Below, in pieces: positions 32,701-44,096 of a DNA stretch of 64,000 nucleotides (positions within the stretch are counted from its first letter, which is position 1; each line of letters begins with the position of its first letter). The stretch spans positions 59,498,812-59,562,811 of the forward strand of contig OZ024870.1 in assembly GCA_964017185.1 (NCBI GenBank). Reading direction: 5' to 3'. The notes under the pieces are model-generated. The model was not told where the DNA came from. It worked only from the letters and a program-made list of their open reading frames with translations, and searched no databases. The translations under genes were made by a program, and so were the position numbers. This DNA is from Rugalucina vietnamica. Taxonomy: Eukaryota > Mollusca > Bivalvia > Lucinida > Lucinidae.

Positions 32701-33165
32701 CATGACTGTTTTGTGGGAAAAGTCCACTCATGCTGGAAATCAGTCTCCCATTATACACGTGACGTAAGACGAGCTATCATTAAGGTGAAAATCCTAACAG
32801 GAACATACATTCTGCAGTACAATAAAGCTAAATTTAACCAATATGATGTCAGCCCGATATGCTGCCTCTGTGAGGCTGCTGAGGAAGATAGGATACATTT
32901 CCTTCTGGGATGCTCACGGTTGAATTCTGTTAGGCAAAAGTACCTTGAGAAAATTCGTTCAATCTTATGCGGCATCGATGTCAGTATTAGTCATCAGATT
33001 ATGTCAAACCAAAAACTGCTTATGCAGTTATTAATGGATTTGTCCAAATTGGGGGTGTTTGACAGCCATCAGGTTGACATTAGTACTTATGAAGAACTAG
33101 AGTCAGTCAGTAGAAATATGTGCTTTGCTCTGCATTCAAAAAGAGTACAACTTTTGAGCTTATAA
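29708..33165 (+). pseudogene. Non-LTR retrotransposon ORF2, 5'-truncated and frameshifted
   Basis: The first frame (29708-32038, 776 codons) holds an AP-type endonuclease with GGDWN (~146) and SDH (~222). The start of the domain, with its first metal-binding residues, is absent, so the element is 5'-truncated near 29840. A reverse transcriptase follows: LPTNYRGITVLS (~550), LDAAKAFD (~620), RQGGVLS (~680) and CCDD in the YxDD position (~720). A -1 shift near 32015 moves the rest into a second frame (to 33165) with the thumb and C-terminal region, including WKTFALPRMLYGLE and a CCLC..H..C zinc-knuckle-like cluster. No RNase H is seen. The clade cannot be fixed without phylogeny. Such an enzyme nicks target DNA and primes reverse transcription from it; this copy is probably dead. 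Confidence 0.85.
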
Positions 33166-33500
33166 TTTTTGCTCTTACTGTATAAAGTAGCATCCTAATA
33201 TTCAATTTAAAGAAGTTTTTAGTATATAAATCATCTTTGCCATTATAGGGTATACATAGCTTGTAATTACACATTTTTTGTATTATAGGTGCATGTTCCT
33301 TGATCTGAAAGATTGTAAAGGGACCCTGGCTACAGCTTCTGCGGAATCTTTAATATACAATGATACTCTATTATATTGAGTATTGAAGGTTGCACATAGG
33401 CCTTAGGCTAGTCCTGGATCCCTCAGTGGTAGTTCTGTGCGCTGTGATGGATATGTGGGGAGGTGATTCATTGGTCAGGATGAACAATAATAAATAGAGA
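33166..33500 (+). mobile_element. Probable 3' UTR of the non-LTR element
   Basis: Follows the RT frame directly and ends near GAACAATAATAAATAG, a short A-rich tail of the kind found at LINE 3' ends. The boundary is approximate. Confidence 0.4.
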
Positions 33501-34614
33501 TGGACTGAAAAGCTAAGGAAGTATAGCTGCCCAACTTTGGAATAAATGCGAAATTGTCCCCCTGCATAGCCCTAGCGCCTTAACGCCCTCGTGTACGTAA
33601 AATATAACGAAACATTCACTCACGAAGACATAGAAATACTACATCGTAAGATGGTGATCCCAATGGGGATGGAATTACTATAACAGAACAGAACAGGAGG
33701 CACTTCTTATATATCTATCTCAAACTCCAAACCGCGGTGTTCCACTTCCGGACCAAACTCCAAGCCGCGGTGTTCCAATTCCGTACGAAAGTCCTCTCAG
33801 AAAACACTTTGTCTCTGTCTTATTGTAACTGTATAAGTACTGCTCATAAGACAAGTTTTGTTTTGACGCAGCTGTTTCCAAAATTTGGAGGAAAAAGCCA
33901 AGACTAAGCCACATCATGAAAGTTTGACTCTGTAAATCTATTATTTGAATCTATAATGTGATCAGCAGTGCAAGTTCACTAGCATGAACATGACTTTTTA
34001 TAGACTGCTCCACTGCGCATGTGTCGGATTTTAAGATCCAATGACACAAGCGTGATTGATAATGAACTCGCCAGAACGAAGCAGGCTAGACTTTTTAGTA
34101 CAACATAAAGATTGAGATCAGCTTTGTGACAACTGTGCAGCTTATCTATGTCTTTGATTTCATTTTATGGAAAGTACAGCCACTAAAAATAGACTTTGTT
34201 GTGCCGTGGCCCTTATGAAGTACTGTGTACTGAAGACAAGAGATCAGATACAGTCCCTTTCACTCGAGTTTGCCGTTTTTCTAAATTATTAACTTCATGT
34301 CTTACTGATATCAAATCTCATGTCATACAATACTGTGAGACGGTGTATGAAACTTCAAAAACAAAAAAAGGTTTTGGTCAATAAAAAAAATCTGGCGAGG
34401 TGCTCAGTAAATTAAAGTGTAGAGGGTTCTTCTTCTTCTTCCCGTTAAAGTGCTAAACCGGTGGCTCCAGCATTTTGTCGCACTGATGGTTAAAACTGTA
34501 TGTCACGGAGGTGAATTCTGTGAATTGTCTTGTCTCCCTATTTAGGGTGACTTCTTTTAATAAACTTGTACTTGTTTTGGAAGTTTGATGGATGTGTCAA
34601 GACGTATGATTATA
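33501..34614. other. Intergenic, with M1 fragment and small repeats
   Basis: 33720-33785 holds two copies of a ~36-bp unit with CCGCGGTGTTCCA. 34084-34170 is a short, eroded M1 fragment (GAAGCAGGCTAGAC, GATCAGCTTTGTGAC). No gene supported. Confidence 0.4.
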
Positions 34615-34758
34615 GGGATCAACCATGGTTTTCAGAGTTCAAACATTCGATGGATCACGAGGAAGGTGTTTGAACACAAGGCCGCAGGCCGCGTGTTCAA
34701 ACACATTCGGAGTGATCCAGCGAATGTTTGAACACTGAAACAAACCATGGTTGATCGC
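34615..34758. mobile_element. 144-bp foldback MITE flanked by TA
   Basis: Starts GGGATCAACCATGG and ends CCATGGTTGATCGC. The arms continue through GTTCAAACATTCG/CGAATGTTTGAAC and GTGTTTGAACAC/GTGTTCAAACAC to a centre of GGCCGCAGGCC. TA lies on both flanks (34613-34614, 34759-34760). Confidence 0.6.
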
Positions 34759-35232
34759 TATTCTTGCATTTTCACAGTAATCCACTTAAAATCTCTTGAA
34801 AATAACATTAGCAACGTAAAAACTCACCAAAACAGCGGAGCTTCTTCAACGTCGGCCATTCTGTATTCTGTATTCTGTATTTTGAGATTCTGCCTTCATA
34901 GACACGTACCTCGTTTTAACCCACGAGTACGGGCCAGCACCACTCCGCAGTGACAGGATTAATGCCCACCACCAGTACAATGATATCCCTAACACATATT
35001 TGAATCCTGCCAATGCGGATTTCCCTCCCTTGTACCTTAACCTTAACCACGTCACTGTTGTGCCATACTACCCAAAGCCCCTTTCCCCATATGCAACAGT
35101 GACGCGAGCTGCCTGAGGTGGAGGAAAGCCAGGACATATCTCGGCATACCCGGGATATGCCTGTGAAACCACCGCGTCCGCCTGGCGACAGCCAGACCAC
35201 ATACATTTCGACGGGTTAATTCATTTCTATTC
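34759..35232. other. Intergenic spacer
   Basis: No gene supported. It may be the body of the tRNA-like SINE to its right, read on the minus strand, but no tail was identified. Confidence 0.35.
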
Positions 35233-35330
35233 TGAAAAACATTTGGCCGATAGTGGGGCGCGAACCCGTACGAAAGTGGTATGTAGCAAAGCAAGGAACC
35301 TCCTCGCTCCTTACTGAGCTATAGCGGACG
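35233..35330 (-). mobile_element. tRNA-like SINE head
   Basis: On the minus strand TATAGCTCAGTAAGG resembles an A box and GGGTTCGCGCCCC resembles a B box, with ~50 bp between them. This is the internal pol III promoter layout of a tRNA gene or tRNA-derived SINE. The arms do not fold into a convincing modern tRNA. Confidence 0.4.
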
Positions 35331-36589
35331 AAACACATGACGTCACGTCGCATTGACCAATGACGTCGCCCAAAACCCATGTTCAAACGGCACGTGAATT
35401 TCATGTTTTAAACATGGGTTTTGCTGTTTGAACACGGCTTTCGACCAATCGAAATCGACCTCAAACGGCTATGCACATAGATATCTATGCAAGAATGGTT
35501 GTTTTATTTCTAACCGCATGAGATCACATCCTTGAAGAAAAAAAAATCAGAGCGCACTTTCACACAAAGAAAGCAGGAAAGAAAAAGAATTTTTCTTTAA
35601 GTTTTCACAACTTAAAATGACAATCTATTCACTTTCCTCTTGAACTTCATATTCTCTGCCAGGCACCTTTCGAAGGATTTCAACTCACATCAACATCATC
35701 ATGTCGACCTTCGATTCATAATAGATTTATATATCATCAAATACGTCCTTGTTTCTAGGAAACCCCTGGAAACCGGTGACATGTATACACATGGTTCCGT
35801 GTAACGAGCTTGTCCACATACGATTTTTCTACTCTGTATACCACATTGCCACATAATCTGATTAAAGAAAAACTACTCGATTTGATTGAGTGAACATTCA
35901 AAAGAGCATTGAAAACTCTGGTTCACTTTACCATAGTAAAACTAAAAATAAAGCTAGCAAGCATACAATTACCATTTTCATTTGAGATTTAGGACTGTCT
36001 ACGTATATTTTAAAGCTGTTAATGTGACCAGCACCAGAGTAAAATATTGATGCATATCATGTTAAAATTTAAAGTAGAAGTTTCGCTGTACTTTTTAGGC
36101 AGTAACGTTAAGTAACAATGATCCCCTTTTCCACTGCACCACTGTGAAAAGGCAAGAGTCTTCACCACACATGTAAGGCTAAGGTTTTCTTATTTTACAA
36201 GTGACTATGAAATAATGACCCATTCTTTTGATACAAACTTTGTGATTTTGTGTTTTAAAATTCTGTGGTTTGTGACCAGACCCACCCCCTCCTGACCACC
36301 CTAATCACACATTGGCATATCTTCATACAATCTGGCATGGTCTTGAATAACTTTCCTGATTCTCTGATTACCTCTACTGTCAGGTGGTGAGGTATTGTAA
36401 AACACTTCTCGTGAGAGCTAGGATTAATATTCCCCAGTCAAGCCCCACCCCTTTGATATCATATTGTCAAGCCCCACCCTTTGATATCATATCGTTAGTT
36501 TGACGTTTCAGCAGTTTCTATATCGATTCTGGTTCTAACTTAGAAGTAACGGACTTTATGGACGATGGCATATTTCACCTTTCCCAAAT
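35331..36589. other. Intergenic spacer, no gene seen
   Basis: AT-rich. A 35-bp block (CAAGCCCCACCC, TTTGATATCATAT) is duplicated at 36438-36492. Nothing else recognised. Confidence 0.4.
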
Positions 36590-37270
36590 TCCAAGTGAGT
36601 CACTAAGTTTGTTAAAGTTTGTTTCCCAGATGGCAGGTATTATAATGTGCCTTAATGGAATATTGAAACTGTTGAAGCACCTTAATCCCCACAAGGCTGC
36701 AGGACCTGGCCAGGACCTGGCCAGCTGATATGAAGCTCCTAGTCCTTCAAAGACTTTGCACTGTAATTGCTACAGTTTTGCAAGTCCAAAAGTAAGGGTC
36801 TTATAGGAAACTGTTTAGCAGGCAGCCAAACAGACCAAGTCTTTCTTTATTTCTCCAAATCATTTGACTAGGTCATTCACCAGAAACTCCTGCTAAAATT
36901 ACATAATTCTGGAATAAGTGGATAAGAGTTAAAATGGATGAGTGGATTTCTCTCAGGACGGACACAAACTATTGTCCTTGAAAATATGAAAAGACAGACA
37001 CAGTGCCTGTGAAATCTGAGGTCCTTCATGGTTCCATCTTAAACTCAATGTTTATTTTTTATTTTACATTATCAATCTACCAGACAGTGCCATATCAAAA
37101 GTTACTACAATGTTGGCTCGGATCCAATGTTTATTGAATCGAAGATGGAGGTTGTTTGCTGACGACATGGCCATCTATATGACAGCTTCCAGTCTACATG
37201 ATGTTCAAATATTATAGCAGGATCTTGACCAACTTCCGTGTGGAATAGTGAGTTTAACGCAATGCAAGGA
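36590..37270 (+). pseudogene. Heavily decayed non-LTR reverse transcriptase
   Basis: Conserved RT blocks occur in order but in different frames: NPHKAAGP near 36684, LYFSKSFD then VIHQKLLLKLH near 36845-36905, WMSGFLSGRTQ near 36940, and LFADDMAIYMT near 37155 (the YxDD-type catalytic motif). Stops and shifts interrupt every block. The motif set fits the CR1/Jockey group more than the element at 29708. No open frame remains. Confidence 0.7.
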
Positions 37271-37421
37271 AGTGCATTTTCATACTTGTCCTAGAGATCG
37301 AGTGCCTAGTGCACGGACAGTTTCTCGAGTGCGTTGGAAGCCCCATATATTTTGGCGCAGAATTCAGCAGCAATCTGTAATAAATTTATAACAACCATAT
37401 CAAAAAGGAAGTCGGTGATAT

Positions 37422-37844
37422 TGTAACGGGATAGCCTCCCTTGGAAATATGCAAATTTCAAACTCGAGACCTTGTGAATCGAGTAAGTGTTGGTTATATA
37501 GCGCAGTAAACCACCCTTGGTGGATGAGCATGCTTTTCCACCGACGGGGTTTCTGTGGCTCTGTTCGGCTGCACGTTACATTTGGTGGCAGCGGTGGGAT
37601 AATGACAACTGCCGGATAGGAGTTGCCTTACCACATGTAGCCCCCAGGCCAAGACTCGGGACGAGTCTTCTCGAAGGGGGAAGTAATGTGACGGGATAGC
37701 CTCCCTTGGAAATATGCAAATTTCAAACTCGAGACCTTGTGAATCGAGTAAGTGTTGGTTATACATAGCGCATAAACCACCCTTGGTGGATGAGCATGCT
37801 TTTCCACCGACGGGTTTTGTGACTTGGCTCGGCTATTCTTTACA
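37422..37844 (+). mobile_element. TRIM-like miniature LTR retrotransposon
   Basis: Two direct repeats of 159 bp (37422-37580) and 158 bp (37687-37844) begin TGTAACGGGATAG or TGTGACGGGATAG and end TTACA. Two bases after the left repeat is TGGTGGCAGCGGTGGGAT (37583-37600), complementary to the 3' end of a leucine tRNA. A purine tract GAAGGGGGAAG (37673-37683) precedes the right repeat. ATAT flanks both ends (37418-37421, 37845-37848). The 106-bp interior has no room for gag or pol, so it must be mobilised in trans. LTR differences concentrate in the last ~40 bp. Confidence 0.8.
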
Positions 37845-38615
37845 ATATTTTGGCAGTTTTTGGAAAAGGCCCTAAGGCTACTCGCCGATGAATTTTTTGG
37901 CCGGTTCTTAAAGGTGTTTAAGGTCGGTGCAGCAACAACTTGGTACGGCAATCCAGGGCCGTCGTCGGCTTTTGAAAAGTGGTCCGGCCATGAAAGGTTA
38001 AAGACATTCACGAGTGCCGAAGGCACGAGTAGGGGGAGAGCACGAGAGGGGGCGTTGCCCCCTCTCGAAAGGGGGGTTCGGGGGATCTCCCCCGAGAAAA
38101 TTTTATATTTTCGGACGTCCGTAGAAACGATTTTAATGCACTTTGAGACAATTTTTGAGACATGATGAAGCGATGTACTGGTCGAAAACTGTGAGGCCTG
38201 AAATCTCATACTCACAGGATTCCCCTTGCCTAAGGAACGCTCAGGGAATTAGAAACACGTCAGTTGATTAGGAACCGGCGGTATATGTTTCATGATATAA
38301 TAATAACATGCACGTTTTAACAAATTTTGGAATATGAAGAAAAATGATATTGCCAAAATTTTATATGTAAAAGATTTTTCGGCATTGTTGATTTAATGCA
38401 ATAATAAACAGTGATTGAGTTATTGATAAGTAGACATTTCAACTGTGGAATATAGCTTAACACTTTTAAAAATGTTCTAAGATCACAGAGAATCGGTTTT
38501 ATTCACAATGAGTTAGAGAACACTTTTTAATGCACCTTCTCTTCAAACGATAATCCGTCAAAATCCAATAATCTTTAATACAGGTGTCATTTTCGTGATT
38601 GTTTTTATAACGACC
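37845..38615. other. Intergenic, GC-richer patch
   Basis: 37975-38095 is unusually GC-rich with a hairpin (GAGAGGGGGCGTTGCCCCCTC). The phrase AGTGGTCCGGCCATG recurs at 41480. Frames on both strands here are incidental; no gene supported. Confidence 0.35.
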
Positions 38616-38624
38616 GTCATTCAC

Positions 38625-41324
38625 GGGTGACACGATTCCCCGGAATCACCGGAATCACCGCGGAATCACCGGAATCACCGGAATCACCACCGGAATCACC
38701 GGAATCACCACTGAAATCACCGGAATCACCATCTAAATCAACCAGGATTCGGTTTAGGAATATATTTAAATAAGGAATATTGCATTTGAAAGAATAAAAT
38801 TTAATTTTAATCAATTATTAATGGACTTTTTGGTGATTTCGATGAAGAATTTCAACCGTATTTGTACTTCCATAGCGTTATTGTTGACAAACATGTAGGT
38901 AGCTTGTTTATTCTTTGGACCTCATTATCAAAATTATTGTTGCCTATTAAAATATTTTCATTACAGATGAAAAGGTCCGTATATTGCATGGGCAACTTAG
39001 GTGTGACTAATACATAACGCAAATAATTGTTGACATACGTGTTATATTATACATGTAGCATTCGTGAGCAGGTTAAATTTCTGTCTCAGCTAAGTTGAGC
39101 ATTAAAAGTTTTATAACTTCAACCAAACCATACGATATAGCTGGTGTTACAAAGTAGAGAGCAAGGTTATAATGCATAATGGAAACATTTACAATTTGCC
39201 ACGTTACATAGCAGAGAATAACTTGTTACCAGTGTCGATATATAACGAGAATTTATTCATACTGGAGAGACTGGTCAAACGGTCTCGACATGATTGAGAA
39301 TTAGTCAGAATAGAATCAAATATTTGTCATACATATCATGCAATTGTCATTGACGGAATCTGAGGACCACTAAGATTTTATTTTTCCAGGACCGATTTTG
39401 TTTTATAATTCTCAATTACATGTATGGACGACCGGTGCTCCCCATGTATCACACTGGTCAACCTGTACGATTGATATGTGAGGCTAAAAGGCACAAACGA
39501 ACACCAAATGAAACAAAATCGTGGCTTGCGAGATCGTTTCATAGACGCACATAAAAATTTAAAAATGCAACATGCACAGAATGAATTAAATGAATGCAAC
39601 AAGTGCTTTCCATATAAACATGCATGCTCGTAAATTTATCAAGAACGGACTAGACATGACTCACAAATTGTTGAGTGGGTCGTTCAACACAGAATGATCT
39701 AAATGATGCAACGTGCGCTTTCCAAATAAAAATGTACACTTGTATATATAGCTAGGACGGACTAGACCGAAATGGCTGACACATTGTTGAGTGGGTTGTT
39801 AAACATAGAATGAACTAAATGAATGCAACGTGCGCTTACAAAATAAACATGGTTGGTTGTAATTATATGGGTACGATATATTATCAGGTAGAGGAGTTAC
39901 ATTAATTTCTATAATATAAAAAAATGTTATATAAATGTATAGACAAAACACATAATATGTCTTCTAAACTTGGCTAAATGAAAATCACATTTCGAATCTG
40001 TGCACATTTGTGTCGATGAACTTCAATTTTCGATTTTGCAAGACAATTGAGAATCAAAGACTTACGCCGCCCATCATCAATAAAGGGGGAGAAATAACAA
40101 AAAATGACCATATTTTTCAGATTTTTTTACTGTGTACTTGGAAGGCTGCAATTATCGATAATTAATACACACGTGCGAGGTACACGTGCTTGGCCACAAC
40201 GTAATCCAATTAACATTAAAGCGGTACTGTCACAATAGGATAATCACCAATCAACAACCAGGTGTCACTGGACGTAACTTGAACAAAATTATGTAAACTC
40301 AATAAAACAAATAAATATCGGCATTATACATTTTAGGCACTCAAAACTACCCGTTTGCAATCCAATATCATTTCGAAGTTTGCATACTTTTATGGTGATT
40401 TTGGGAATCGTTTTATTTGAATCACGGATGATAGATTGAAGGCCGACTGACAAAAGAAAATAAATCATATGTCTCTTCTCATCATGAAGATCGATGTTTC
40501 TCGCTCGACTAAAAATGTCGATATGAACAAAGGCGATCAGTTTTTGGCGGTTCTCAGAACCTAACCAATCAAACTATATATTTTGGAAAAAACCCTGACG
40601 TCACTCACGGAGTTCCGCCGCTAAAATTAGAAGATACCATACAACAACAACATCCCTGGACTGGTCCTCAGTTTAATTAATAATTATGAAACATAATTCC
40701 CCAATTGAAGATGCGAAATAAATTTATACGTAAAATTGAGAAAACCTTATGTCCTTAACATATTAACTAGCGTATTTAGATACTCATTCAACAATTAAAG
40801 GCCATGGTCTATAACATGGCTATATTATGAGTGATTTTGGTAATTTCAGCGGTGATTCCGGTAGGGAATGGTTAATTTGTCTGCCGGTCTTGAAGAATTC
40901 TTAATTAGTTCATGTACAATCGGGAAAAGATATTTCCTTTATGTTTGATATATTCAAATAAAATATCAATTTAACAAGTGAAGCAAAAAAAAAAAAAATG
41001 AATATTATTAGTGATTTGGATAATTTCAGTGGTGATTCCGGTGGTGATTTCGGTGAATGGTCTGTCGGTCGTAAAGATATCATAAAAAAATCTATATAAA
41101 ACAGGGAAATATATATATACTTTAGGTTTAAAATAGTCAAATAAGGTACCTAATCAACAATTCAAGCACTAAATTGCATTATTAATGGTGATTTTGGTAA
41201 TTTCAGAAGTGATTCCGGTGATTTTGGTGGTGATTCCGGTGATTCCGGGGAATCGTGATACCGTTCAAGGGGATTTTGGTGGTGATTCCGGTGATTCCGG
41301 TGATTCCGGGGAATCGTGATACCG
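38625..41324. mobile_element. Foldback-type element with GGAATCACC-repeat TIRs and 9-bp duplication
   Basis: The left end reads GGGTGACACGATTCCCC and then at least ten GGAATCACC/ACCGGAATC units (38636-38730). The right end is the inverted counterpart, ending GGGGAATCGTGATACCG, with the same units (about 41185-41310). GTCATTCAC is repeated exactly outside both ends (38616-38624, 41325-41333). Inside the right arm a second complete end-like copy occurs at 41230-41265, and degenerate GGTGATTCCGGT blocks occur near 40850 and 41030. The ~2.4-kb core encodes nothing recognisable. A 9-bp duplication fits Mutator-like or Foldback elements. Confidence 0.75.
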
Positions 41325-41333
41325 GTCATTCAC

Positions 41334-41993
41334 ACCCTCGGACAGAGTCACTGAGCACGCTTAATATCAATTAATTGGGCCACCGCACTTCAAAAAAAAA
41401 AAGTTGAAAAGGCAAACACGTTTTCGGCCGAATAATCGAAAATTGTGGTCCGGCCGAAACTATTTTCGGCCAAAAAAGTGGTCCGGCCATGGCCGGACCG
41501 GCCGGACCGCCGACGACGGCCTTGCAGTGAATCCATTCCAAGAAGATTACTCTCACTGAGAAGAATTTTTTGCGGATATCCTGCTCACAGTAGATAATCA
41601 CATGACTTGCTTCTTACAAGATTTTGTTCTTTAACTTGTAGGCATGGCCTCTTGCAGGATTTTCATTCAGTTCGAAAACCGTTACAACGGAATTCTTACT
41701 GAAGTCCTCATCGTAGGTTAAGAAGTATTGGGGAAACCAGGTTCAATTTATTGATACTGGTTTTTATCATTTTCCACGGGAGCACGATGATTGAACAAAT
41801 AGATCCATAAAAATCGTTGAAGTTCTCTTTACAAGCTGAATCCAAGATTATTTTAGTGTTTTAGAGGCTAATTGGTAGTATTTTGTCAGCACCTAGATAG
41901 GAGAGAAGCATTTTAAGGCGAACATTTTAGCAGTGAGAATGATACTTCATTTATATGGCTGAAAATTAGTTGAGAAAAGAGATGACTGCTTGA
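41334..41993. other. Intergenic, with CCGGCC-rich palindrome
   Basis: 41480-41512 is a run of overlapping CCGGCC palindromes related to 37975. No gene supported. Confidence 0.4.
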
Positions 41994-42002
41994 TTCTTCA
42001 TT

Positions 42003-42988
42003 GGCAGTGGCTAGGGATACGGTACCGTATCTTTAGCCTGTTGGCTAGGGATACGGTACCGTATCTTTAGCCTGGAGGCTAGAGATACGGTACCGTATCT
42101 GTAGCCTATATATCGGAAATGGCTAAAGGTACGGTATAGATCAAAAATCGATAATATATTTTTTTTCAGGCGAGTTTTAAGTTGAATCATTGCAAGTATC
42201 CTAATGAATTATAAAAGTAAACATTTACGGGTGACTTACTTTTCTCAGTTTCATGGTTGAACAAGCTCTTCATATGCACAATAATCTTAACAGTATTAGC
42301 GTTAATTGTTGTTAATTGCTTGGGAAATTATGCACATATATAACAACTAAAAAACGTACGAGACAAAGGCGGTTTACATGTATTTCAAACATTTTTGGAG
42401 TACCTTTGGCTAGTTTGGTCATTAGATCTGGTATAAAAATGTTATAGATCGATTGCATTTTAGACAATTTTATTGTTCGCACCTTGAGGCGCGGACATCG
42501 TATTGGTGGTTAAGCAACTAATCAAGGCTAATATTCTCTTATTATTATCTTCACGCATCGTTAGAAACTTTCATACTGCGAGTTGGTTTTATATCCTTTG
42601 ATGTCGGTCAAATGATTATAGATAGTATCCATAAATGTATCCATAAACACACTGTGGTAATATTGCAGAAACACACACTCAAATATAACAATTGAAAATT
42701 TCATTCCACAGGGTAAGAAACAAAATTGAAATCCATTAACATTGTTTTCTTAAATCTTTATCTCCAGTCTTCCGCACCTTTAGCCATTTAGGATACTTGC
42801 AATGATTCAACTTAAACCTCACCTGAAAATATTACATTATCGATTTTTAATCTATACCGTACCTTTAGCCATTTCCGATATATAGGCTACAGATACGGTA
42901 TCGTATCTCTAGCCGCCAGGCTAGGGATACGGTACCGTATCCCTAGCCCACAGGCTAAAGATACGGTACCGTATCCCTAGCCACTGCC
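42003..42988. mobile_element. Foldback-type element built of GATACGGTACCGTATC palindromes, 9-bp duplication
   Basis: Inverted arms of ~200 bp begin GGCAGTGGCTAGGGATACGG and end with the exact complement. Each arm has three tandem units centred on the perfect palindrome GATACGGTACCGTATC (one base changed in one right-arm unit), then shared unique sequence through GAATCATTGCAAGTATCCTAA. TTCTTCATT flanks both ends exactly (41994-42002, 42989-42997). The ~590-bp centre is AT-rich and non-coding. The target size matches the element at 38625, although the sequences differ. Confidence 0.8.
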
Positions 42989-43162
42989 TTCTTCATTATC
43001 CGAACCATACAAGGATAGGTTTTTACTAAAGAGTAGCCCGTTTATCAGAAATAATAGTCTCAAGAAATTGGGACATATGTGTGTTATTTCATGAAATTTT
43101 CCATTGAAATGATTGTTTTTTTCATTTTGTTTTTGTTTCCCAATATACGGTAAACACAAAAC

Positions 43163-44096
43163 GGAGCATTCCTGAAAAACGTCACGTTTGTTTGTGACCA
43201 AAAATGGTCACATTTTTAACACTTTTCAGTATCTTAATTTCTGTACTATTCATTGTTTATCTCCATAGATCTACTTAATACCAGAAAAATGCAAAACAAA
43301 AGTTAGGAAGTTAAATCATAAATTATGATTCATAATGTTACAAGGACGGTCCTGACCCGGACACCAGACAACATACGTGTACCTGCCCATTAAGTAGGTC
43401 TAAAATGGCTCCTAACTTCACAATTGGCAATTTTTTGAGGTATGCTTTTGGTGTTTTATATATGTTAATCAGAGAAATTGAGGACTGTTTGCTCTTATTT
43501 TTTACAAACTTGACTGTTTGAAGTATTGATAACTGTTCTCAAATGGTTAATTACTCAGAAATGAAGCCAAATATACATGTACAGTTTAAAAGCTTAAAAA
43601 AGAAGTTGTGAATTGTGATAGATTTTCATGACATTTTTACTGAGTGGGATGGAAAATGGAAACATTTGTATTACTGTCTGCTTTTGGAAAAGTGATGAAA
43701 AATTGTCATATTCAATCATGCTTTTTACAACTTAACCCTCTAGTGCCCAAACATAGAAAGCACTGTCAGAAAACTTTCATACTCACTCCATTGACTACAT
43801 TTAAGAACTCAAATAGAAATCAGGATTCGAATTTGTATTCAAGTCAATAGTCTCTGAGATTGGCATGTAGCATATACGCTACATTGGGCATTAAGTTTTC
43901 GGAAGTGAAAATTTCAGGGGCCCATAACTCAAAGGTAACATAATATTTTTAGCCTCTTTTTGGAATACAAATAATAAACCATAAGAAGAATCTGCTGGCT
44001 AATATTCATCAGGGTATCCAGGGTTAAGTGACTTTTTACTCAAAATGGGACAAATTACCGTCACAAACAAATGTGACGGTTTTTCAGGAATGCCCC
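43163..44096. mobile_element. Non-autonomous TIR element, 934 bp
   Basis: The left end GGAGCATTCCTGAAAAACG and the right end, which reverse-complements to GGGGCATTCCTGAAAAACCG, continue inverted through TCACATTTGTTTGTGAC (~36-40 bp in all). AAC flanks both sides (43160-43162, 44097-44099), a possible 3-bp duplication. No transposase; superfamily not assigned. Confidence 0.55.

Noticed and set aside
38617-38814. 65-codon frame encoding GDSGDSG repeats
   Set aside because: Direct translation of the GGAATCACC terminal repeats of the foldback element, not a protein gene.
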